Assembly (NCBI GenBank): GCA_934273635.1
Contig: CAKQSV010000007.1
Coordinates: forward strand, 1 to 64,000
DNA length: 64,000 bases
Direction of reading: 5' to 3'
Source of the DNA: an uncultured Alphaproteobacteria bacterium
GTDB lineage: Bacteria > Pseudomonadota > Alphaproteobacteria > RF32 > CAG-239
This document shows, in pieces, positions 32,992-40,732 of this stretch. The notes under the pieces are model-generated. The model was not told where the DNA came from and searched no databases. It saw nothing but the letters and a program-made list of their open reading frames with translations. The position numbers and the translations under genes are program-made. Position 1 is the first letter of the stretch; the number at the start of each line of letters is the position of its first letter.

Positions 32992-35115
32992 TTATTTGCG
33001 TTCCAAATCTTCACCGGTTTCTTGATTTACTCTCTTGGCAGAAAGTTTAACCTTGCCGCGGTTGTCTGTGCCCAGACATTTAACCCACATGGTGTCGCCT
33101 TCTTTGTAGAAGTCAGAAACAGAAGCAATACGCTCGTTCTTAACCTCTGAGATGTGAACCAAACCCTCGGTTGAACCCAAGAAACGAACAAACGCGCCGA
33201 AATCCATAATTTTGGTAATCACACCTTTATAGATTTTACCTTCCTCAGGCTCGGCAACAATGCTCATAATCCAATCCAGAGCGGCATCGCCGTTCTCTTT
33301 TTTAAGAGAAGCAATTTTGATAACACCGTCATCGGAAATATCAATTTTACAGCAGGTCTTTTCGGTAATTTCACGAATAACCTTACCGCCGGAACCGATA
33401 ACTTCACGAATTTTATCAACCGGAATCTTAATCGCCACAATACGAGGCGCTCTCTCTGATACATGCGGACGAGGCTCGGCAATCGCTTTGGCCATTTCGC
33501 CCAAAATGTGAATACGACCTTCATGCGCTTGCGCCAACGCGGTTTGCATAATCTCTTTGGTAATGGAGGTGATTTTAATATCCATTTGCAAAGCGGTCAC
33601 ACCGTCTTTGGTTCCGGCTACCTTGAAGTCCATATCGCCAAGGTGGTCTTCATCGCCCAAGATGTCGGTCAAAACAGCCACACGACCATCGTCTTCTTTA
33701 ATCAAGCCCATAGCGATACCGGCAACCGGTTTGCGCATTGGCACACCGGCAGACATCAAAGACATTGTAGAACCGCAGACTGTCGCCATTGAAGACGAGC
33801 CGTTTGACTCCATAATATCAGAAACAACTCTTACGGTATAAGGGAAAGCGTCTTTATCTTTTGGCATCATCGGATGAATTGCGCGCCATGCCAATTTACC
33901 GTGACCGATTTCACGACGCCCCGGAGAACCAATACGACCACATTCACCAACCGAGAACGGCGGAAAGTTGTAGTTTAACATAAAGTCTTCTTTGTATTCG
34001 TCCATCAAGCCGTCAACAATTTGAGCGTCTTCACCGGTACCCAATGTGGTGACAACCAAAGCCTGCGTCTCGCCACGGGTGAAAATTGCCGAACCGTGAG
34101 CCATCGGCACAACATCAACTTCGCACTGAATCGGGCGAACGGTTTTGGTGTCGCGACCGTCAATACGGTGACCTGTGGTCAAAACTTTTTCACGAACGAC
34201 TTTGTGCATAATCGCTTCAATAACATCACCGATATAGCGCTGTTCCAACTCGTTTTCCGGATCAATAGAAGCCTTAACTTCTTCACTGGCCTGACCGACC
34301 AAAGTGCCGCGTTTCAGCTTATCGGTCTCTTTGAAGGCCTCTTCATACTTGGAGATAAACTGCTTTTCAATACGGTTATAAAGCTCGTCATATTCCTTTG
34401 GAAATTCCGGCATATCCCAACGCTCTTTACCAGCCTCGGCCGCCAATTCTTTAATCATGGCAATAACAGGTTGGAAGTTGTCAAAACCAAACATTACCGC
34501 ATTTAGCATAGTCTCTTCGGACAATTCCTGAGCCTCGGATTCAACCATCAAAACGCCTGCGTCCGTACCGGCAACGGAGAGTTCCAACTCGCTCTCTTTG
34601 AGTTGTTCAACCGTCGGGTTCAAAATGTATTGACCGTCTTTGTAACCAACTTTAGCGGCACCGATAGGTCCTAAGAACGGAATACCCGAAACAGCCAAAG
34701 CCGCAGAGGCCGCCAACATTGCCGGAATATCGGAATCGGTCTTTTGGTCATGCGACAAAACCGTGCAGATAATCTGAACCTCATTTTTGAAAGCATCAGG
34801 AAACAGCGGGCGGATAGGACGGTCAATCAAACGAGAAATCAAAACTTCTCGCTCGCTTGGTTTGCCTTCGCGTTTCATAAAGCCACCGGGGATTTTTCCG
34901 GTTGCATAATATTTTTCCTGATAGTTTACGGTTAAAGGAAAGAAATCTTGATCTGCCTTTGCTTCTTTAGCGGCGCAAACCGTCGCAATAACTTCTGTCT
35001 CTCCATATTTAACTACAACTGCACCGGTTGCCTGACGGGCAATTTTTCCGGTCTCAAAAACCAACTTACGTCCGCCCCATTCCATTTCTTTGCGGACAAC
35101 TTTGAAATCGATCAT
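32992..35115 (-). CDS. pnp: Polyribonucleotide nucleotidyltransferase (PNPase)
   Basis: 707-residue 3'-5' phosphorolytic exoribonuclease. Two RNase PH-like cores, with GRREIGHGKLAWRAI and VVSDIMESNGSSSMATVCGSTMSLM in the second, then a KH domain (IREVIGSGGKVIREI, residues ~565) and an S1 domain (KIYKGVITKIMDFGAFVRFLG, ~625-695). GAAAGGAAAG precedes the ATG. It follows rpsO on the same strand, the conserved order, but with a 331-base spacer. Confidence 0.98.
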   Translation of the reverse strand: MIDFKVVRKEMEWGGRKLVFETGKIARQATGAVVVKYGETEVIATVCAAKEAKADQDFFPLTVNYQEKYYATGKIPGGFMKREGKPSEREVLISRLIDRPIRPLFPDAFKNEVQIICTVLSHDQKTDSDIPAMLAASAALAVSGIPFLGPIGAAKVGYKDGQYILNPTVEQLKESELELSVAGTDAGVLMVESEAQELSEETMLNAVMFGFDNFQPVIAMIKELAAEAGKERWDMPEFPKEYDELYNRIEKQFISKYEEAFKETDKLKRGTLVGQASEEVKASIDPENELEQRYIGDVIEAIMHKVVREKVLTTGHRIDGRDTKTVRPIQCEVDVVPMAHGSAIFTRGETQALVVTTLGTGEDAQIVDGLMDEYKEDFMLNYNFPPFSVGECGRIGSPGRREIGHGKLAWRAIHPMMPKDKDAFPYTVRVVSDIMESNGSSSMATVCGSTMSLMSAGVPMRKPVAGIAMGLIKEDDGRVAVLTDILGDEDHLGDMDFKVAGTKDGVTALQMDIKITSITKEIMQTALAQAHEGRIHILGEMAKAIAEPRPHVSERAPRIVAIKIPVDKIREVIGSGGKVIREITEKTCCKIDISDDGVIKIASLKKENGDAALDWIMSIVAEPEEGKIYKGVITKIMDFGAFVRFLGSTEGLVHISEVKNERIASVSDFYKEGDTMWVKCLGTDNRGKVKLSAKRVNQETGEDLERK

Positions 35116-35446
35116 AAAATCTTTCCTTTCTCTATTCTCTTACAATCATCAATTTGGCGAGGCCCTCCCCGCCAAACCACCCGTTGGTCAACCCAAACGG
35201 GATTTAAATACGAACGAAGGGGCTTATGCTTCCACCCCTACGCTCAAAAATGCACAACCGAAGAATTAGCAATGTTTGACTGATATGTTGCGATAATGTC
35301 CACTGACTTAATCCTTCTTTTTTGTTAATTACACAGCCTTATTGGTTAGACTGGATTGCTTCGCTCCGCTCGCAATGACGAGGGATTTAAACTCACCCCG
35401 CCTATGGCGCCCCCTCTCTAAAAATTCAGAGAGGGGGCTCATTTTT
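35116..35446. other. rpsO-pnp spacer with hairpins and a repeat copy
   Basis: No gene is seen. TTTGGCG/CGCCAAA (35153-35176) and CCCGTT/AACGGG (35180-35201) can form hairpins in the pnp leader on the minus strand. A copy of the dispersed hairpin repeat (35351-35380) and a perfect 11-pair stem (35409-35438) lie nearer rpsO. In E. coli this spacer carries the RNase III site through which PNPase limits its own mRNA; the hairpins here could serve likewise (inference). Confidence 0.55.
35351..35380 (+). repeat. Dispersed hairpin repeat, short copy
   Basis: CTGGATTGCTTCG...CTCGCAATGACG with ATTGC (35355-35359) and GCAAT (35372-35376); the inner stem is reduced, making this the shortest copy. Confidence 0.7.
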
Positions 35447-35448
35447 TT
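35409..35448 (+). terminator. Perfect 11-pair terminator-like hairpin near the rpsO end
   Basis: GCCCCCTCTCT (35409-35419) pairs with AGAGAGGGGGC (35428-35438); a T-run at 35442-35448 makes it a terminator on the plus strand, where no gene precedes it. On the minus strand it follows rpsO without a U-run and may act as a processing or stability stem. Confidence 0.6.
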
Positions 35449-35716
35449 AGCGGCGGATGTTCAACTTTTTAATCAAATCCTGATAACGAGCTTCGCTCTT
35501 TGATTTCAGGTGATCCAAAAGGTGACGACGTTTGCTTACCATTTTCATCAAGCCCAAACGAGAGTGCAAATCTTTGCTATGAGTATTGAAGTGCTCAATC
35601 AAAGCATTGATTCTATAAGTCCAAATAGCAATCTGAACCTCGGCGGAACCACTGTCGTTTGCAGACTGACCGAATTCTTTAATAATTTCTTGTTTTTTTT
35701 CATTTGTAATCGACAT
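35447..35716 (-). CDS. rpsO: 30S ribosomal protein S15
   Basis: 89-residue small-subunit protein: MSITNEKKQEIIKEFG, HFNTHSKDLHSRLGLMKMVSKRRHLLDHLK. The ATG at 35716 gives the family length and has AGGAAAA upstream; extending to 35794 would run into truB. Between truB and pnp, the conserved order. Confidence 0.98.
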   Translation of the reverse strand: MSITNEKKQEIIKEFGQSANDSGSAEVQIAIWTYRINALIEHFNTHSKDLHSRLGLMKMVSKRRHLLDHLKSKSEARYQDLIKKLNIRR

Positions 35717-35735
35717 CTTTATTTTTCCTTTATTG

Positions 35736-36644
35736 TTATAAATTAAACACGCGAACCGGAGAAATCCGTCTTTCTTCAATCCGCACCACGGCAATCAACT
35801 TTCCCTGACTAAAAGCGCCCATCTCTTGTCCGACATACGGCTTGACGTCATACGCGCGGGGAGAAACGCCCTGTCCTTGTTTGAGTTTGATTGCGTCAGC
35901 CTCCGAAACAGCCAACTCCGCGATGTCGCGCAGAGCGGTTTCTAACGGAAGCAAATTCTTCATCAGGTCATCAATATGCACTATATTTTTTATATTTTCC
36001 AGTAAAATCGCATTATCAAGGGTAAATTTGCCGCATTTTACGCGTCGGAGCTCTTGCAAATGACCTTTGGAGCCCAGTTTTCGGGCAATATCCCGACCAA
36101 GTGTGCGCACATAGGTTCCTTTGGAGCATTTTACCCAGAATCGGGCTTGCCGACTCGGCAGCATTTCCACCAAACGCAAATCAAAAATTTCAATCTCACG
36201 CTCGGGCATATCCACCTGCACGCCGCTGCGCGCCAATTTATAAGCTCGCTGACCGTTGATTTTAATAGCGGAATATGCGGGCGGCACCTGTTTTATCCGT
36301 CCGATGAAATCGGGCAAAATCCGTTTAATTTCCGGTTCGGTCGGAAACACGTCGCAACGTTCGGTTATCTCGCCTTCGGAATCGTCGGTGTTGGTCTCAG
36401 CGCCGAACTGCAACACAAACTCATATTCCTTATCGCCATCGGTCACATAAGGCAAAAGTTTGGTCGCTTCGCCAAACGCCACCGGCAACACTCCGGTCGC
36501 AAACGGATCAAGCGTGCCGGCGTGACCGTTCTTTTGGGCATTAAACAGCCGACGCGTTAAATTCACCACCGGCGTGGAACCCATATCACGCGGTTTGTCG
36601 ACTATCAGCCAGCCGTTGACACTCTCTCCTTTTTTATGTTTCAT
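35736..36644 (-). CDS. truB: tRNA pseudouridine-55 synthase
   Basis: 302-residue enzyme making pseudouridine 55 in tRNA T-loops. Catalytic Asp in HAGTLDPFATGVLPV (about residue 46); YEFVLQFGAETNTDDSEG and KCSKGTYVRTLGRDIA match. Followed by rpsO after 19 bases. The upstream neighbour is a phosphatase gene instead of the usual rbfA. Confidence 0.97.
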   Translation of the reverse strand: MKHKKGESVNGWLIVDKPRDMGSTPVVNLTRRLFNAQKNGHAGTLDPFATGVLPVAFGEATKLLPYVTDGDKEYEFVLQFGAETNTDDSEGEITERCDVFPTEPEIKRILPDFIGRIKQVPPAYSAIKINGQRAYKLARSGVQVDMPEREIEIFDLRLVEMLPSRQARFWVKCSKGTYVRTLGRDIARKLGSKGHLQELRRVKCGKFTLDNAILLENIKNIVHIDDLMKNLLPLETALRDIAELAVSEADAIKLKQGQGVSPRAYDVKPYVGQEMGAFSQGKLIAVVRIEERRISPVRVFNL

Positions 36645-36662
36645 ATAACACCTTTCTTTTTT

Positions 36663-37220
36663 TTATAATTCCACGCTAAAGTAGGTGCAGTTGGCAAAGT
36701 CTTTGAACTCATCAAAAAACAGCTCATACATATAGCTCATAACCGCGCCGTGGGTGAATATACCGATACACCGACAGGAGGCGGCATTATCCGCCTTGAT
36801 TTTTTGCAAGGTTTGCAGAACACGCTGTTGACACAACTTAACACTTTCACCGTTCGGCAAAGCAAAGTTCACCCGTTCGGGGTTATGCCAATCCGTCAGT
36901 AAATCTATTGCCTTTTGACCATAACGGGCATAAGCATCCTGCAAAGACATCCCCTCGGCGTCTCCATAATGAAATTCCTCCAATCCGTCAAGCGGTTCAA
37001 CGGCTAAACCACACGTTGCGGCAGATAGCGTTGCCGTTTGAATCGCACGTGTCAGTGTGGAGCTGTAAATTTTATCCAGCCCTAATTGCGGCACTTTTTC
37101 CGCCAATGCCTTGGCCTGAGCAATGCCAGTGACGTTCAGCGGGGTATTTACGCCCGCGCCCTGAATAATGTTGTGAATATTGCTATCGGTCTGCCCGTGT
37201 CTGAATAAAATAAATTTCAT
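36663..37220 (-). CDS. Histidine phosphatase superfamily protein
   Basis: 185-residue phosphoglycerate-mutase-like phosphatase. FRHGQTDSN gives the catalytic RHG near the N-terminus; SSTLTRAIQTA, EEFHYGDAEG and FTHGAVMSY supply the remaining Arg, Glu and His. The ATG at 37220 fits the family start and has AAGGAC upstream; an in-frame codon at 37250 would add a Lys-rich tail. The substrate is unknown. It lies 18 bases upstream of truB and 70 bases after the small membrane ORF. Confidence 0.87.
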   Translation of the reverse strand: MKFILFRHGQTDSNIHNIIQGAGVNTPLNVTGIAQAKALAEKVPQLGLDKIYSSTLTRAIQTATLSAATCGLAVEPLDGLEEFHYGDAEGMSLQDAYARYGQKAIDLLTDWHNPERVNFALPNGESVKLCQQRVLQTLQKIKADNAASCRCIGIFTHGAVMSYMYELFFDEFKDFANCTYFSVEL

Positions 37221-37290
37221 AACTTTTTTGTCCTTGTGTTTTTTTGACAACGTAAATCATCCGCCGCGGACAGTCAATATCCCATACCGA

Positions 37291-37368
37291 TTACATGAAC
37301 AAAAATAAGGCAAATATCAGCAATATGCACTGACCTATAAACACCAACAATTTGTACAAGAACTCCAT
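37291..37368 (-). CDS. Small hydrophobic membrane protein, 25 residues
   Basis: Begins MEFLYKLLVF and ends FALFLFM: almost wholly hydrophobic with one Lys near the start and single Cys and Gln mid-helix, the pattern of a single-pass small membrane protein. Support is unusually strong for so short a frame: GGGAG lies 7 bases upstream of the ATG and a near-consensus promoter (37402-37430) ends about 34 bases before it. It would be the first gene of the phosphatase-truB-rpsO run. A leader peptide is the alternative. No family recognised. Confidence 0.6.
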   Translation of the reverse strand: MEFLYKLLVFIGQCILLIFALFLFM

Positions 37369-37401
37369 TTTTGTTCTCCCGCACTTTCCGTGATGACATT
37401 A

Positions 37402-37430
37402 ATGATACTTTCTGTTTATACTGTCGTCAA
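37402..37430 (-). promoter_or_regulatory. Promoter of the small membrane ORF and probably the truB run
   Basis: On the minus strand TTGACG (37425-37430), 17-base spacer, TATCAT (37402-37407). Transcription would start near 37395, giving a leader of about 27 bases. Confidence 0.7.
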
Positions 37431-37548
37431 CGATATTTTCAGCCGTTTTCAAGCAGTTTTATGTGCTTAATTTATGATGAGGAAAAACAAACGAACTGAT
37501 GAATATTTTTATATATTTTGCTTTTACCCCTAACTTTGACGATGAACC

Positions 37549-37628
37549 GATAATATTTATATTGACTTCTTGGTTGAATCTGGATTGCTTCGTTCGTATG
37601 ACGAACTCGCAATGACGATTCAGGTGAG
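37549..37628 (+). repeat. Dispersed hairpin repeat with long 5' flank
   Basis: Bases 37549-37592 match 263-306 at 41 of 44 positions. Outer arms ATTGC (37584-37588) and GCAAT (37609-37613) enclose a perfect inner stem GTTCGT (37592-37597) / ACGAAC (37601-37606). It ends with ATTCAGGTG, as the copy at the window start does. Confidence 0.75.
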
Positions 37629-37630
37629 AC

Positions 37631-37666
37631 ACTCTGCCATTAAAAAAGCCACCCAAAGGTGGCTTT
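37631..37666 (-). repeat. Copy of the tRNA-Asp terminator
   Basis: 36 bases matching 37815-37850 at 35 positions; on the minus strand GCCACC and GGTGGC pair, followed by U residues. No tRNA precedes it. Confidence 0.75.
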
Positions 37667-37688
37667 GTGTGCAGGGTGTTCCTCGGCT

Positions 37689-37780
37689 GTGCGCACCTAA
37701 AGACTGCGCACCCCTGCGGGGTCTGCTCTTTTGCAAAGAGCATTCTTGCATTGGCTTTATCTGGCGACAAGCCAATGCAA
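37689..37780. repeat. Stack of four perfect hairpins
   Basis: H1 GTGCGCA/TGCGCAC (37689-37711), H2 CCCC/GGGG (37711-37721), H3 TGCTCTTT/AAAGAGCA (37724-37742) and H4 TTGCATTGGCTT/AAGCCAATGCAA (37746-37780, twelve pairs). They follow one another almost without unpaired bases. No coding support. Confidence 0.65.
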
Positions 37781-37814
37781 TCCGAACTCGCTGTCGCTCG
37801 GCCAAGTCTCACTC

Positions 37815-37852
37815 ACTCTGCCATTAAAAAAGCCACCCGAAGGTGGCTTTTT
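37815..37852 (-). terminator. Terminator of tRNA-Asp
   Basis: On the minus strand GCCACC-TTCG-GGTGGC with a stable UUCG tetraloop, followed by six U; begins three bases after the tRNA CCA end. Confidence 0.92.
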
Positions 37853-37855
37853 TAA

Positions 37856-37932
37856 TGGCGGGAGTGACGAGGCTCGAACTCGCGACCTCCTGCGTGACAG
37901 GCAGGCGCTCTAACCAACTGAGCTACACCCCC
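37856..37932 (-). tRNA. tRNA-Asp (GTC)
   Basis: Complete cloverleaf on the minus strand: acceptor GGGGGTG/CACTCCC (one G-U), anticodon stem CCTGC/GCAGG around CTGTCAC (anticodon GTC), T arm with GAGTTCGAGCCTC, discriminator G73 as required for tRNA-Asp, and encoded CCA (37856-37858). Confidence 0.97.
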
Positions 37933-37948
37933 ATTGCTTTCGTCCTTT

Positions 37949-37977
37949 CTTATAAACAACAAAAAATATAAATGCAA
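37949..37977 (-). promoter_or_regulatory. Probable promoter of tRNA-Asp
   Basis: On the minus strand TTGCAT (37972-37977), 17-base AT-rich spacer, TATAAG (37949-37954), 16 bases before the tRNA. Confidence 0.55.
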
Positions 37978-38046
37978 GAACTTTTTTATCTTTTTTTTAA
38001 TTTTTTTTACATATTTTTATTTATGCACATTAAAACTATAAAATAC

Positions 38047-38075
38047 TTGGTATTTTCATATATATAACATATAGT
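38047..38075 (+). promoter_or_regulatory. Probable promoter of the M23 peptidase gene
   Basis: TTGGTA (38047-38052), 17-base spacer, TATAGT (38070-38075), about 60 bases before the chosen ATG. Confidence 0.5.
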
Positions 38076-38137
38076 GTTGTGCAGATTTGCCGTGTAGCGG
38101 TCTTTTACACTTTATTTTTTATAACTTTGGAAAACAG

Positions 38138-39607
38138 ATGGTTTGTGATAACAAAACTCAGTTGCAGAGATATTGTCGCCTGATTAAATCTTATTTTAAC
38201 CAGATACGTCCCGCTCGCTTTAAAATCACTAAAAATAATAAAAACAAAATGATGACTATGGGCTATGTGGCGGTTATCTTTGTGGCTTTTATCTTGTCTT
38301 TGGCCAACAATAACGACGTGAACGCCTCTCTGCCTAAGTCTGATTCTATCAGCTATATGATGTTGGAAGCGGCTTTGAACGAAAACGAGTATAACTCTGT
38401 TTATCCCGAAAACTCGCTGGACAACGTTAAATCGCTGTTTGACATGGTCAACAAAAAGTTCAGCAAAACCGTAGAAAAGGAAATTGTCGTTAAACGCGGG
38501 GATTCGCTGGTTAGTATTTTTAATCGTATCGGGTTGGATAAAGACGCCGCAAACGCTCTATTCGCTAAAGTCAAACCTGTTTATAACACCAGCTCTCTGA
38601 AAGCCGGACAAAAGATTAGCGTCTCGATGTTGATTGACTCGGAAGATTCGCACTTTATCTCCTTAGAATCGTTTATTTTGCCGGAGAACAACTCGGCGCG
38701 AATCGTTATTGAAAAAGCCGACAACGGCGACTATATTGTCCGCAAAGAAAAAGACGAGTTGATTGACGAGGTCAACAGCATTTCCGGTAAAGTCAACGGC
38801 GCGCTCTCGGTCTCCATGCGCAACGCCGGAATCTCTGGCAAAATTATTGCCAATTTCAGCAATATTTTCAGCCGCTCGGTCAACTTCCGCAAAGATATTC
38901 ACAAAGGCGACACTTTTAAGATTATTTATGAGCAAAAAATTAACGCTAAAGGTGATGTGGTCCATACCGGAAACATTTTGTACGCCGCGTTGATTATGCG
39001 CAAAAACAAGGTTGAGCTTTATCGTTTTAAGGACAGCAGCGGTAATGTGCAATATTATAATGCCAAAGGTTTGGCCATGCAAAAAACTTTACATCGCAAG
39101 CCGTTGGCTTTTCAATCCGCACGAATCTCCTCGCCGTTCGGCAAACGTTTTCACCCGATTTTGCGAAAATATAAAATTCACTGGGGAGTTGATTATGCCG
39201 CCCCGGCCGGAACGCCGGTTTATGCCGCGGGCGAAGGTGTGGTTGAGGCCGCAAGATATAACGGCGGTTACGGCAACTATGTGAAAATCCGCCACAACTC
39301 GCAATACTCAACAGCCTATGGACATATGAAGTCTATTGCGCGCGGTATTCGCCCAGGTGTTCGAGTTAAGCAAGGGCAAGTTATCGCCTATGTCGGCTCG
39401 ACCGGACGTTCAACCGGTTCTCACTTGCATTATGAGATTATTCAAAACGGCAAGCGGGTTAATCCGCTGACCACTAAAGCCGCCGCGGGTGCAGACTTGA
39501 GCGGGCAGAGCCTGAAGAAGTTTAAGCAACAAGTGGCACAGTTGCAGGCGACGCACAAAAAATTGTTTGCCAATGCGACAACCGCCGGAAAAGTTGCAAA
39601 GAAATAA
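38138..39607 (+). CDS. M23-family peptidoglycan endopeptidase
   Basis: 489 residues anchored by one N-terminal membrane helix (MTMGYVAVIFVAFILSLA, ~residues 38-58). A LysM/OapA-like region (VVKRGDSLVSIFNRIGLDKDAANALF) is followed by the LytM/M23 domain with FHPILRKYKIHWGVDYAAPAGTPVYA and GSHLHYEII supplying the zinc ligands (H...D, HxH). All metal ligands are present, so it is probably an active cell-wall hydrolase like MepM. The ATG at 38138 follows GGAAAAC; the in-frame TTG at 38087 is less likely. Confidence 0.92.
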   Translation: MVCDNKTQLQRYCRLIKSYFNQIRPARFKITKNNKNKMMTMGYVAVIFVAFILSLANNNDVNASLPKSDSISYMMLEAALNENEYNSVYPENSLDNVKSLFDMVNKKFSKTVEKEIVVKRGDSLVSIFNRIGLDKDAANALFAKVKPVYNTSSLKAGQKISVSMLIDSEDSHFISLESFILPENNSARIVIEKADNGDYIVRKEKDELIDEVNSISGKVNGALSVSMRNAGISGKIIANFSNIFSRSVNFRKDIHKGDTFKIIYEQKINAKGDVVHTGNILYAALIMRKNKVELYRFKDSSGNVQYYNAKGLAMQKTLHRKPLAFQSARISSPFGKRFHPILRKYKIHWGVDYAAPAGTPVYAAGEGVVEAARYNGGYGNYVKIRHNSQYSTAYGHMKSIARGIRPGVRVKQGQVIAYVGSTGRSTGSHLHYEIIQNGKRVNPLTTKAAAGADLSGQSLKKFKQQVAQLQATHKKLFANATTAGKVAKK

Positions 39608-39663
39608 ACGCAAAGGTGAATATGGCAAATATTCACCTCTTTTTTTTCGAGGAGAAGCAAAAG

Positions 39664-40644
39664 ATGAAAAAAATTGTTCCCAATCCCTTAAAAAACGGTG
39701 ATGAAATCAGAGTTATCGCCCCATCGCGCGGGCTTAAGATTATCGGGCAAGATGTTCGCGCTCTTGCCAAACAGCGTTTTGAAGACATGGGATTTAAGGT
39801 TAGCTTTGCCGCCAACACCACGGATGAAAACTGGGATTTGACAGGCTCAACCACTATTGAAAAACGTGTGGCAGATATTCACGAGGCTTTTTCCGATGCA
39901 AATGTAAAAGCCATATTCACTATTATCGGCGGAGCCAACTCCAACCAACTGCTGCCATATTTGGATTATGATTTAATTCAGAACAATCCTAAGTTTTTTT
40001 GCGGATTTTCAGATATTACCGCTCTATTGAACGGCATTTACGCCCAGACCGGACTGGAAACTTTTTCGGGTCCGCATTTTAGCTCTATCGGTATGCTGAA
40101 AGGCACGGCGTACACTCTTGAAAATTTGAAGATTATGCTGAACGGTTCAAGAGTCAATCAGGTTCAACCATCTCAAGAGTGGAGTGATGATTTGTGGTTT
40201 TTAGATCAAGAAAATCGCAACTTTATCAAAAATGAGGGCTACTGGAATATTCACAACGGCAAAGCGGAAGGCACAATTATCGGCGGCAACCTCGGTACCT
40301 TTAATTTGTTGTTGGGGTCGCGGTTTCGCCCCGCATTTGCAAAAGACACCATTTTGTTTGTGGAAGACACCGAGGGATCGGATATTTTGGATTTTGAGCG
40401 CAATTTGCAAGCTCTGTTATATCAACCTGATTTTGAAAATGTTAAGGGGTTGGTTATCGGGCGTTTTCAAAAAGGTTCAAAAGTCACCCGCGAGCTGTTG
40501 GAATTTGTGCTTAACAACAAAAAAGAGTTGGCGGAGCTACCGATTTTGGCCAATGTCGATTTTGGACACAGCACCCCTCTGCTGACTATTCCGGTAGGTG
40601 GCACTGCCGTGCTTGACAATGGCAACTTAACACTTAAGGCTTAA
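39664..40644 (+). CDS. S66-family serine peptidase (LD-carboxypeptidase / MccF-like)
   Basis: 326-residue peptidase. Nucleophile Ser116 in CGFSDIT, Glu in FVEDTEGSDILDFER and His in VDFGHSTPLLTIPVG complete the S66 triad. The family includes LdcA, which trims murein tetrapeptides, and MccF, which cleaves microcin C; the insertion DDLWFLDQENRNFIKNEGYW resembles the substrate loop of MccF-type members. No microcin gene is nearby, so either role is open. AGGAGAAG lies upstream of the ATG at 39664. Confidence 0.88.
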   Translation: MKKIVPNPLKNGDEIRVIAPSRGLKIIGQDVRALAKQRFEDMGFKVSFAANTTDENWDLTGSTTIEKRVADIHEAFSDANVKAIFTIIGGANSNQLLPYLDYDLIQNNPKFFCGFSDITALLNGIYAQTGLETFSGPHFSSIGMLKGTAYTLENLKIMLNGSRVNQVQPSQEWSDDLWFLDQENRNFIKNEGYWNIHNGKAEGTIIGGNLGTFNLLLGSRFRPAFAKDTILFVEDTEGSDILDFERNLQALLYQPDFENVKGLVIGRFQKGSKVTRELLEFVLNNKKELAELPILANVDFGHSTPLLTIPVGGTAVLDNGNLTLKA

Positions 40645-40726
40645 TCGGTATCGGCGATTATGTGGATTTGGAACGTAAACGTCCGGTCAAACTTAACACT
40701 TAAGGCTTAATCGGTATCGGCGATTA
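40624..40726 (+). repeat. Partial tandem duplication at the 3' end of the S66 gene
   Basis: A 37-base unit containing the last codons and stop (40624-40660) recurs exactly at 40690-40726, 66 bases later. The spacer between the copies is read in another frame as VDLERKRPVKLNT before a stop. Confidence 0.75.
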
Positions 40727-40732
40727 AAGAAT

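Larger units (their letters stand above)
37431..37855. other. Intergenic region with repeat and hairpin stack
   Basis: No gene with a ribosome site is seen. Contains the second long copy of the dispersed repeat (37549-37628), two copies of a tRNA-type terminator (37631-37666, 37815-37850) and four consecutive perfect hairpins between them (37689-37780). Confidence 0.65.

Noticed and set aside
37476..37535. 19-codon frame (MMRKNKRTDE...) on the plus strand
   Set aside because: No ribosome site or promoter and strongly AT-rich; unlike the supported small ORF at 37291.
37731..37913. Short plus-strand frame ending near DEARTRDLLRDRQAL
   Set aside because: That peptide is the complement of tRNA-Asp, a common false gene in automatic annotation.
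39664..40644. Microcin immunity locus
   Set aside because: The S66 protein resembles MccF, but no precursor peptide, adenylating enzyme or exporter is nearby, so a cell-wall role is as likely.
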